This document shows positions 7,878 to 14,602 of a stretch of 22,761 nt of DNA, piece by piece (the first letter of the stretch is position 1; each line of letters opens with the position of its first letter). The translations under genes were made by a program, and so were the position numbers. This DNA is from an uncultured Bacteroidales bacterium (GTDB lineage Bacteria > Bacteroidota > Bacteroidia > Bacteroidales > UBA932): positions 1 through 22,761 of the forward strand of contig CAKVBK010000023.1 in the NCBI GenBank assembly GCA_934725285.1, read 5' to 3'. The notes under the pieces were generated by a model. That model was not told the DNA's origin. It saw nothing but the letters and a program-made list of their open reading frames with translations, and did no database searches.

Positions 7878-8972
7878 ATGATGAAAAAATTTTTCTTTGC
7901 TGCCGCTGTTTGCGCTTCGGCGCTGTTTGCGGCTTGTAGTGAGAAGATGGCTACGGATGAGGAACTGCTGGCGGAGACTCAGGGTGCAGTCGTTGAGGAT
8001 GAATATTCCGACGAGCCTGCGACAAGGGCCAACGCTTCGAACGGGGCGTGGATGGCCGGGCTGGATGACTCGACTCCGTTCGCGCGGCTTTCCATTCCAG
8101 GGACGCACGACGCTGTCACCGGAGACGGCACAGCTTTTTCCATCGGCAGGACCCAAAGCCTTGGGCTGTCGGCGCAGTGGGATCTTGGAATACGTGCGTT
8201 CGATTTCCGTCCAGGATACCGTAAGGTTCGTGTCAGGGCGTTCAAGTACAAGAACGAGCTTCACGTCTATCACGGATTCATTCCGACCAAGACTTCATTC
8301 AAGACTGCCGTCCAGACGCTCATGAACAAGATTGACGCTAATCCTTCGGAGTTCGCTGTGGTCATCATGCAGTTTGAGAACGGCAGCCCGATCTACAATG
8401 ACAGGTCAGTCTGGAATTCACTGATGAGCGAGTTCCTCAGCAGTGAGGAGACATTCCCGTCAAGGTTCCGCATCGACTATCGTCCAGACCTTACCGTAGG
8501 TGACCTGCGCGGCAAGATTCTGATACTTTCCCGTGACGCTTACGCGGATCAGCCGATAACAGGCGGCTACATTTCGGGCTGGAGCTTTGCCGAGGAAGGG
8601 ACGACCGACGCGAGAATCACAAGCCGGGTAGCCGAGGGTGTGCTTGGTGTGCAGGATTACTACCACGTCGAGAAGCCTGAAGTCAAGCTGAAAGCTGTCT
8701 GCGATTTCATGGACTGGGCCTCTGAGAACGCCGTGAAGAATTGCTGGACAATCAATCACACCTCAGGGTACACCGGACTGATCTCGACAGACAACACCTA
8801 CAGGGAGAACGCTGCAAACAACAATCCGACGGTCTACGAACGTCTTGTCAACAACGAGTGCACCTCGACAGGAATGATCATGATGGACTGGGTCGGCAAC
8901 TTCAAGTCTGGCTGCTTTGAGGTCTATGGCAACCTCCTGCCTCAGGCGATCATCGACAACAACTTCAAGTAA
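7878..8972 (+). CDS. PI-PLC X-domain phospholipase C-like lipoprotein
   Basis: A 364-residue lipoprotein (signal MMKKFFFAAAVCASALFAAC, Cys20) with a phosphatidylinositol-specific phospholipase C X-domain barrel over residues about 57-364. The catalytic pattern of the Bacillus PI-PLC family is visible: SIPGTHDA with His77-Asp78, GIRAFDFRPG with Arg111, VYHGF with the second catalytic His132, and MIMMDWVG with Asp337 near the C-terminus. The family cleaves phosphatidylinositol or GPI by general acid-base catalysis; the actual substrate here is unknown. ATG is doubled (7878 and 7881); I keep the first. The gene stands alone on the plus strand, ends in a strong terminator at 9015-9049, and is followed by a lipocalin gene. 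Unlike the PI-PLC-like gene at 14603-16870 it has no fimbrillin domain. Confidence 0.9.
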   Translation: MMKKFFFAAAVCASALFAACSEKMATDEELLAETQGAVVEDEYSDEPATRANASNGAWMAGLDDSTPFARLSIPGTHDAVTGDGTAFSIGRTQSLGLSAQWDLGIRAFDFRPGYRKVRVRAFKYKNELHVYHGFIPTKTSFKTAVQTLMNKIDANPSEFAVVIMQFENGSPIYNDRSVWNSLMSEFLSSEETFPSRFRIDYRPDLTVGDLRGKILILSRDAYADQPITGGYISGWSFAEEGTTDARITSRVAEGVLGVQDYYHVEKPEVKLKAVCDFMDWASENAVKNCWTINHTSGYTGLISTDNTYRENAANNNPTVYERLVNNECTSTGMIMMDWVGNFKSGCFEVYGNLLPQAIIDNNFK

Positions 8973-9014
8973 TATGGACAATCAGGCAATGCGCCTTTGA
9001 ATATAGACGTTTGA

Positions 9015-9049
9015 GCGACGCAGGTCATTTGGGCCTGCGTCGCTTTTTT
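9015..9049 (+). terminator. Strong intrinsic terminator of the phospholipase gene
   Basis: A perfect 10-bp GC-rich stem (GCGACGCAGG / CCTGCGTCGC) with a 9-nt loop is followed directly by six T, 43 bp after the stop codon at 8972. Confidence 0.92.
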
Positions 9050-9055
9050 GCATAG

Positions 9056-9210
9056 ACTCTTCAGCGGCATTTTGCGCGGAAAACGCTGCTGAAGAGTGCC
9101 GCACAACACTATCGGGCGACACTTTGCAGGGATAATGCTGCCGTGGGATGCCGCATCACACCCTCGGGCGACACTCTGGGCTAATAACGTTACCGAATGG
9201 CGCAACGAAA
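9056..9210. repeat. Decayed 52-bp repeat array, about three units
   Basis: Anchors at 9085 (GCTGCTGAAG), 9137 (GCTGCCGTGG) and 9189 (GTTACCGAAT) are spaced exactly 52 bp, and the units align to those of 7057-7497 in the same orientation: CCGTGGGATGCCGC corresponds to CCGTAGGGTGTCGC, and CGGGCGACACT to TGGGCAACGAA. The sequence is too diverged for exact repeat finders. It lies between the phospholipase terminator and the lipocalin gene. Confidence 0.75.
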
Positions 9211-9330
9211 GGCCACACGCCACGCTTCGCCGTAATAACCTTCTGACTTATAAAGCATAACGCCCTCAAGGCACCATATTTGCACATAAACAAGAGTTTC
9301 ACAATTTTAACCACATAAAGCACTTGTATT

Positions 9331-9864
9331 ATGGTACGTACACTTAAACTGTTGGCAATCGCGTCATTGACGGCATTGCTGCCATTGTCCTTACACGCAG
9401 GCGAGGTTGACAACACCCCCATTGCTTCTCTCGACCTTTCACGCTATCTTGGCACATGGTACGAAATCGCAAGATTTGACCATTCGTTTGAAAGAGGAAT
9501 GAACTATGTGACCGCTGAATACACTCTTCGGGACAACGGCAAAATCGAAGTGTTGAACTCGGGTTGGAAAGATGACAAGTCCAAGACCGCCCGAGGCAAG
9601 GCAAAACAGCTGGATCCAAAATCCAATCCAGCCCTCCTGAAAGTCTCCTTCTTTATGTTTTTCTATTCCGATTACCGAATCCTGATGCTCGACGAAGACT
9701 ATAGCGCGGCTTTGGTCGGCAGCTCATCGGACAAGTACCTTTGGATTCTCTCCCGCACCCCGTCCCTGCCTCAATCCAAGCTCGACAGAATCCTTGCGGA
9801 AGCCCGAAGGCGCGGCTACGACACCTCTCGGCTCATCTGGGTCAATCAAGGCGCAAAGCACTGA
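9331..9864 (+). CDS. blc: Bacterial lipocalin (Blc-like)
   Basis: A 177-residue Blc-type lipocalin. An N-terminal signal peptide ends near LPLSLHAG (residues 17-24); no lipobox cysteine is present, so the protein should be periplasmic or secreted rather than lipid-anchored like E. coli Blc. The first lipocalin motif YLGTWYEIARF spans 39-49 (Gly41, Trp43), followed by NYVTAEYTL and the barrel strand SAALVGSSSDKYLWILSR near the C-terminus. E. coli Blc binds lysophospholipids and fatty acids; similar ligand binding here is an inference. The gene is convergent with an EEP-type lipoprotein gene (stop at 9932) and shares an intergenic hairpin with it. Its place next to the phospholipase gene suggests a lipid-handling role. 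Confidence 0.88.
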   Translation: MVRTLKLLAIASLTALLPLSLHAGEVDNTPIASLDLSRYLGTWYEIARFDHSFERGMNYVTAEYTLRDNGKIEVLNSGWKDDKSKTARGKAKQLDPKSNPALLKVSFFMFFYSDYRILMLDEDYSAALVGSSSDKYLWILSRTPSLPQSKLDRILAEARRRGYDTSRLIWVNQGAKH

Positions 9865-9873
9865 ATATCAAAG

Positions 9874-9906
9874 GCGGCTCCGTCCCTACAGCAGAGACGG
9901 AGCCGC
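9874..9906. terminator. Bidirectional hairpin between convergent genes
   Basis: A perfect 11-bp stem (GCGGCTCCGTC / GACGGAGCCGC) with an 11-nt loop lies between the lipocalin stop (9864) and the EEP gene stop (9932). T-runs are weak on both sides, so termination strength is uncertain. Confidence 0.65.
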
Positions 9907-9931
9907 AAATCTGTATAGAACGGAAATATTC

Positions 9932-11737
9932 CTACTTCTTGGTAGTAGTGTAGCTGAACTCAATCACCACCGGGTAGTGGTCGGCGAGACCGTCGTAGCG
10001 TTCCTTATCGCAGAGATAGCCGTTGGCCTTGATCTGGGTCGGGGCAGCGGAGTCGTTGATGTAGAAGACCTTGTCCACCACCTCACCGTAGTAATAGCCA
10101 TAGCCGTTGCCGTCAGGGCCGCAGTCATCATCGCTGTCGGTGGTCGGGTACGCCATAATCGACTTGCCTGGATAGTCTGGGTAGACACCAGCCCTTGGAT
10201 ATTCAATCCACGGGTCGGCGACAGTCAGGCCGTCAACTGCGTTGATGGTGTCGATGAAGAGTTCCTTGATCTTGTGGCGGGTGTAGCGGAGGTTTGTGTC
10301 GCCCATCAGGATCGCCGGGCGGCCGTTGCGGTGAGAGATGATGTAGTCAGCAAGCTGGCTGAGCTGCGCGTGCTGTGCGTCTATGTGGCCGGAACCGGAA
10401 GATCCGTAAGTGTTCATGTGGGTGATGTACACATCGATCTGGGTGCCGTCCTCAAGGGTCACGAGGTAGTAGCGAAAGCCCTTGCTGATGCTTGTGTTGG
10501 CGCCGGCTGTCAGTCCACCGTATGATTTCTCGAATTTCACCCGTGTCTCGTTTGTTGCGCTCACACCTTCACCGCTGCGCCATGCGAGGTTGATACCATC
10601 GGTGCTCCTTGTGGTGCAGTTACCGCCATAGGTTCCGAAAGTGAAGTCCGGCAGGCCGTTCACCAGAGTTGAATGGTTGGTGAAATCCTCGGAGACGCCG
10701 AAGAAGTCCCAATCGTCAGCGGCGATCTTCGCTGCCATCTTCTTGGTACCTTCAGTGCCCGGTCCATCAGGATTGATGGTGATGAAGGCTATTTTCTTAG
10801 GAAGTCCGTCCACATTGTAGGTGGCGCATGTGAACTTTCCGGTCTCGACATCTTCGCTCAGTTTGGTTATCTCAAACTTATCAAGCGCCAGCGGAAGGGT
10901 ATAGACATATTCAGACTCAAAATCAACAGTCGCTTTTGTTGAATATGTCGCTTTGTGCCCGTTCGTGGTGATCTCGACATAGAGGTCATCACCCACCTTG
11001 ATTTCCGGGAATATGGTCGCGAAGCCACTGAGAACGCCTTCCAGAGTGGCCTCCTTCCCCCAGTCGAGGCGGATTGTGTTGTCAGAGGCGCCGGAGGTCG
11101 ATTTCAGTATGGAACCATCTTCTCCGTTGAACACAAATTCACCGCAAAGCGGAACGGCAGCCCCATCCCTCGTCACCGTAAGCGTGGCAGACAGAAGAGT
11201 CTCACTCTCAAGATCTGTCCCGGCAGCGTTAAGCCTGACAAGGAGATACGGGAATATTTCGTGGAAAGTGAAGCGGACTCCGTCATCGTAGGCGCCCGTG
11301 TTCTCACCGTACTTGTAGACGGTTCCGGCTTTTGAGGACATCGCCTGTGTCGAAGGAATGGAACCTTTCAATGAAGAGTAGTCACGGCCATTATTGCCGG
11401 CAGTGTAAGGGTAGTAGGCGACCTGAGGATCATCCTCAAAGGTGCTCGTAGTTGTGAACTCGACCGTCGGGCCTCCGGTGCCATTGGTGTACTTCACATT
11501 CTTGTTGTCCGAGGCATAGACGCCAATAGCCACCCCGGGCACCCAATCCGTTGAAAGGGTTTCCGTGGCACCGAAGTCCTCGGCATCCACACAGACAACG
11601 CCCTGTGCCACCCCGGCGGCCGTAGCCTCCACCCGAGGTGTCTTGACAGGCTTCACGACAGGGTCGTCACATCCGCAGCTCAGAAGAGCCACCAGCACCG
11701 CCGCACTCGCAGCGGAAAATTGTTTGAAAGTTAACAT
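9932..11737 (-). CDS. Fimbrillin-like domain fused to EEP phosphodiesterase, lipoprotein
   Basis: A 601-residue lipoprotein (lipobox LLSC, Cys21). Residues about 35-290 form a Mfa/fimbrillin-like domain: WVPGVAIGVYAS (65-76), YYPYTAGNNGRDYSSLKG (108-125), IPSTQ, and LPLALDKF at its end. Residues about 300-601 are an endonuclease/exonuclease/phosphatase (EEP, DNase I and sphingomyelinase) domain with all expected catalytic positions: Asn308 in YNVDGLP, Glu350 in VSEDF, His440 in THMNT, Asp480-Asn482 in GDTN and Asp586-His587 in LADHYP. EEP enzymes cleave phosphodiesters using Mg2+; sphingomyelin, other phospholipids or DNA are all possible substrates. It is paralogous to the 12461-14353 gene, from which a 50-bp repeat array separates it. 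The start follows an AT-rich stretch without a Shine-Dalgarno motif. Confidence 0.9.
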   Translation of the reverse strand: MLTFKQFSAASAAVLVALLSCGCDDPVVKPVKTPRVEATAAGVAQGVVCVDAEDFGATETLSTDWVPGVAIGVYASDNKNVKYTNGTGGPTVEFTTTSTFEDDPQVAYYPYTAGNNGRDYSSLKGSIPSTQAMSSKAGTVYKYGENTGAYDDGVRFTFHEIFPYLLVRLNAAGTDLESETLLSATLTVTRDGAAVPLCGEFVFNGEDGSILKSTSGASDNTIRLDWGKEATLEGVLSGFATIFPEIKVGDDLYVEITTNGHKATYSTKATVDFESEYVYTLPLALDKFEITKLSEDVETGKFTCATYNVDGLPKKIAFITINPDGPGTEGTKKMAAKIAADDWDFFGVSEDFTNHSTLVNGLPDFTFGTYGGNCTTRSTDGINLAWRSGEGVSATNETRVKFEKSYGGLTAGANTSISKGFRYYLVTLEDGTQIDVYITHMNTYGSSGSGHIDAQHAQLSQLADYIISHRNGRPAILMGDTNLRYTRHKIKELFIDTINAVDGLTVADPWIEYPRAGVYPDYPGKSIMAYPTTDSDDDCGPDGNGYGYYYGEVVDKVFYINDSAAPTQIKANGYLCDKERYDGLADHYPVVIEFSYTTTKK

Positions 11738-11870
11738 ATCTTTAAAGATTTGTGTGTAAGTTCGTCATTATTTGTCCCTTACTATGAGGATCCTTGAATA
11801 TTCAAGTCCGCTCTTTCCGTAGTCCCATCTTTCCGTAGTCCCATCGTCCCTCTTCTCTCTGAAGTTTGCT

Positions 11871-12300
11871 CCTCGTACCAGAAAGCCCACTCCGCTGTAC
11901 GAATATTACCCGACAGGTCCTTTCGTACCAGAAAGCCACCTCTGGTGTACGGAAGTGCTCTGGATTGTCGTTTCGTACCGGAAAGGCGCATTTGGTGTAC
12001 GAAACCGTTCTGCACTGCCTTTCGTACCTGAAAGCCACCTCTGGTGTACGGAAGTGTTCTGTTTTGCCGTTTCGTACCGGAAAGGCGCATTTGGTGTACG
12101 AAACCGTTCTGCACTGCCTTTCGTACCAGAAAGCCACCTCTGGTGTACGGAAGTGCTCTGTTTTGCCGTTTCGTACCGGAAAGGCGCATTGGGTGTACGA
12201 AACCGTTCTGCACTGCCTTTTCGTACCTGAAAGCCACCTCTGGTGTACGGAAGTGCTCTGTTTTGCCGTTTCGTACCGGAAAGGCAATGAATATGTACAA
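11871..12300. repeat. 50-bp tandem repeat array with alternating unit types
   Basis: CGTACC recurs at 11874, 11924, 11974, 12023, 12073, 12122, 12172, 12222 and 12272 (spacing 49-50 bp). From the second unit on, two types alternate: one with GAAAGCCACCTCTGGTGTACGGAAG, the other with GGAAAGGCGCATTTGGTGTACGAAA, so the higher-order period is about 99 bp. The second type is bounded by the inverted pair TTTCGTAC and GTACGAAA. The first unit is the most diverged. It lies in the 723-bp gap between the two EEP paralogues. ORFs of 130-175 codons on both strands here are artefacts of the repeat. No unique spacers, so not CRISPR. Confidence 0.95.
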
Positions 12301-12347
12301 AACTTATCATTAGCGTACTTCATTCTCAAATATGGCGGCTCTTAAAG

Positions 12348-12397
12348 TGCAAAACGGGAGAGCCTATCGAATTTTCATAGGTTCTCCCGAGTTTGCA
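12348..12397 (-). terminator. Terminator hairpin of the 630-residue EEP gene
   Basis: A 13-bp core stem with one mismatch on the plus strand (CGGGAGAGCCTAT at 12355-12367 and ATAGGTTCTCCCG at 12377-12389) has a 9-nt loop. On the minus strand it is followed by TTTTGC. Outer TGCAAA / TTTGCA arms extend it. It starts 64 bp after the stop codon at 12461. Confidence 0.72.
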
Positions 12398-12460
12398 AAG
12401 CGTAATCAAGGGTGTCATAGCGTTTTGTCCCTCTGGTAATTTAACGCTTATCGTTTATTT

Positions 12461-14353
12461 TTACTTTTCTGTGGACTTTGTGGTGGTGTAGGAGAAGTTG
12501 ATGACTACAGGGTAGTGGTCGGCGAGGTTGGCGTAGGTCTCATCGTCGCAGAGGTAGCCGTTGGCCTTGATCTGGGTGGCGGCACCTTTGATGTTGATGT
12601 AGAAGACTTTGTCAACTACTTCACCGAGATAGTAACCGTACCCCTTTCCGTCAGGACCACAGTCATCGTGTTCTGTGTCATTTGTGCCGTATGCCATAAT
12701 TGACTTTCCTCCATATGTCGGGTAAACACCCTCCCTTGGATAGTCTATCCACGGGTCATGGATCTCAAGTCCTTCTACATTGTTGATCACATCAATCAGC
12801 AGCTCCTTCACCTTGTGGCGGGTGTAACGCATATTCGTGTCGCCCATTATGATGATCGGACGACCATTCAGATGAGATTTAATGTATTCAACGATTTCAG
12901 TCAACTGACCCTCTTGAGCTGCAATATATGCTGACTTATTGCTGTCGCTGTAGGTATTCATATGTGTGATGTAAACATCAATCTGTGTCCCATCTGCCAA
13001 TGTTACCAAATAGTATCTAAAACCCTTCTTTATGCAAGTATTTGCTCCACCAGAGAGACCACCCTCTTCGTGGTTATACTGTATCCAATTCGTTCCATCA
13101 TCGACTGAGACGGTAAGATCTTTCTTCCAGAAAAAGCATAACCCATCAGTATCTGCCCGTGTTGTAAGTTGAGCCGAGGTAACAGTTCCGCGCCATTTCC
13201 CAGCATTGTAGTTTGTCAATGCGGAACGGAGTTGGCTATCGTATTCAAAATCTTCTGAAACTCCGAAGAAATCCCACTCAGAGGACTGATTAATCTGAGT
13301 TCCAATTTTGGTGGTTCCGTCTTTTCCTGGACCATCTTCATTTATTGTTACTGGAATAAAACCAATAGCAGTCACTTTTTGTGGCAATCCATCCACATTA
13401 TAAGATGCACAAGTAAACGTCCCCGTGATAACCTCAGGCTCCGGTTCCGGATCAGTCTTTCCGCCATCGATGACAATCTTGTCCGCGAATTTGCTGAGAG
13501 TGAGCGGGAAGGAGTACATCTGCTCTTTCTTGAAATCTACCCTGCACGGCACACTGAGGGTAGCGGTGTGATTCTCGGTCGTGAACGCAAAGTTGAGGAT
13601 GTCACCAGCCTTGATCTCCGGGAAGACGCTGATGTAGCGATCAATTTTCGAGGCGAGTGAAGAACCTTCACCCCAGTCCATCGTCAAGGTTGTGGAGCCG
13701 TTGCCGTTAAGCGACCACTCGCCATTGAGGACGTTGAAAATGAAATTGCCGCAGAGCCTCACATCGGTCTCTCCACGCTTCACGCTGAGCGTCACGCTTT
13801 TAAGCACATCGTCCGCCAGGGCTGTACCGGTGGCGTCGATGGAAACATTCACGATGGAGAAGAAGTGCTGGAAGACAAACTTGTAGCCGGACTCGGCGGA
13901 TCCTTCCTGCACACGGCCATATTTGTAGTCTCCGGAAATATTCCCGCTCGTCATTTCCTGCGTGGATGGCAAAGTGCCGTAGAGGGAAGTGAGTGAACGG
14001 CCTTCGTTCGCCGAATTGTACGGGTAATAGGCGTACAGCGGCGTGAAGTCTGTGGTCGTAGTCGTAAATACAGCCTCAGCCTCTTTGGCATCGGTCTTCT
14101 TCGTGTACTTTACCTGCTTGCCATCCTTGGAAGCGAACACTCCGAGAGAGTCCCCGGAAGTCCATAGCAGACCCACAGACCCGCCAGCACTTTCTGGATT
14201 CTCATCAATGCACGTTCTGGTGACCGCGGCCTCCGTGGCACCTGCAATGATGTCATTGTTGCTCGTCTTACATTCATTCATCTCGCTTTCGCAGGCACTG
14301 AATATCAGCCCGGCACAAATGGCGGCGGCTGACGCGAAGTGGTTCTTCTTCAT
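12461..14353 (-). CDS. Fimbrillin-like domain fused to EEP phosphodiesterase, lipoprotein (paralogue)
   Basis: A 630-residue lipoprotein (lipobox IFSAC, Cys21) with the same design as the 9932-11737 product. The fimbrillin-like domain spans about 40-290: LLWTSGDSLGVFAS (62-75), YYPYNSANEGRSLTSLYG (109-126), LPSTQ. An acidic Pro/Glu linker (301-308) joins it to the EEP domain (about 311-630). Catalytic positions are intact: Asn319 in YNVDGLP, Glu367 in VSEDF, His464 in THMNT, Asp505-Asn507 in GDTN, Asp612-His613 in LADHYP. The stretch MRYTRHKVKELLIDVIN is nearly identical in the paralogue, indicating recent duplication. Neighbours: 249 bp downstream of the PI-PLC-like fusion, probably with its own promoter. 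The middle of the EEP domain (about 12900-13400) is visibly AT-richer than its surroundings. A surface sphingomyelinase-like role is inferred; nuclease activity is not excluded. Confidence 0.9.
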   Translation of the reverse strand: MKKNHFASAAAICAGLIFSACESEMNECKTSNNDIIAGATEAAVTRTCIDENPESAGGSVGLLWTSGDSLGVFASKDGKQVKYTKKTDAKEAEAVFTTTTTDFTPLYAYYPYNSANEGRSLTSLYGTLPSTQEMTSGNISGDYKYGRVQEGSAESGYKFVFQHFFSIVNVSIDATGTALADDVLKSVTLSVKRGETDVRLCGNFIFNVLNGEWSLNGNGSTTLTMDWGEGSSLASKIDRYISVFPEIKAGDILNFAFTTENHTATLSVPCRVDFKKEQMYSFPLTLSKFADKIVIDGGKTDPEPEPEVITGTFTCASYNVDGLPQKVTAIGFIPVTINEDGPGKDGTTKIGTQINQSSEWDFFGVSEDFEYDSQLRSALTNYNAGKWRGTVTSAQLTTRADTDGLCFFWKKDLTVSVDDGTNWIQYNHEEGGLSGGANTCIKKGFRYYLVTLADGTQIDVYITHMNTYSDSNKSAYIAAQEGQLTEIVEYIKSHLNGRPIIIMGDTNMRYTRHKVKELLIDVINNVEGLEIHDPWIDYPREGVYPTYGGKSIMAYGTNDTEHDDCGPDGKGYGYYLGEVVDKVFYINIKGAATQIKANGYLCDDETYANLADHYPVVINFSYTTTKSTEK

Positions 14354-14521
14354 AATGTTATCTGAATATTTTAACTTTCATATTCCCTTAGCCCTTGTCG
14401 AAGTGGACGCTGGCCTTTTTCTCTGAATATGTTGATTCGATCCCTTTGCACATTATGACCATCAACCATTCACTTTCATCGCCAACAATTCATCAGCCAT
14501 CAGTCCCACTTTCAAATGACC

Positions 14522-14556
14522 AACGGAAAACGTCCTTTGGAAAGACGTTTTCCGTT
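14522..14556. terminator. Hairpin between the PI-PLC-like and EEP genes
   Basis: A perfect 13-bp stem (AACGGAAAACGTC / GACGTTTTCCGTT) with a 9-nt loop lies about 46 bp beyond the stop codon of the minus-strand gene ending at 14603. On the minus strand it is not followed by a T-run, so it may be a terminator of unusual type, a processing site or a bidirectional element. The rest of the 14354-14602 gap shows nothing else clear. Confidence 0.5.
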
Positions 14557-14602
14557 TAATCATAGGCTATTTAAATCTAAATTTGGACTCTGTTCCGCTT
14601 CC

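Noticed and set aside
9794..10525. 243-codon plus-strand ORF
   Set aside because: It lies antisense to the well-supported EEP lipoprotein gene and its Val/Ala-rich protein matches no family I recognise.
7057..12300. CRISPR arrays
   Set aside because: The units are contiguous with no unique spacers, and no cas genes are present.
11782..12345. ORFs of 89-175 codons on both strands
   Set aside because: They are products of the 50-bp array; open frames on both strands with the same repeated peptides are typical of tandem repeat DNA.
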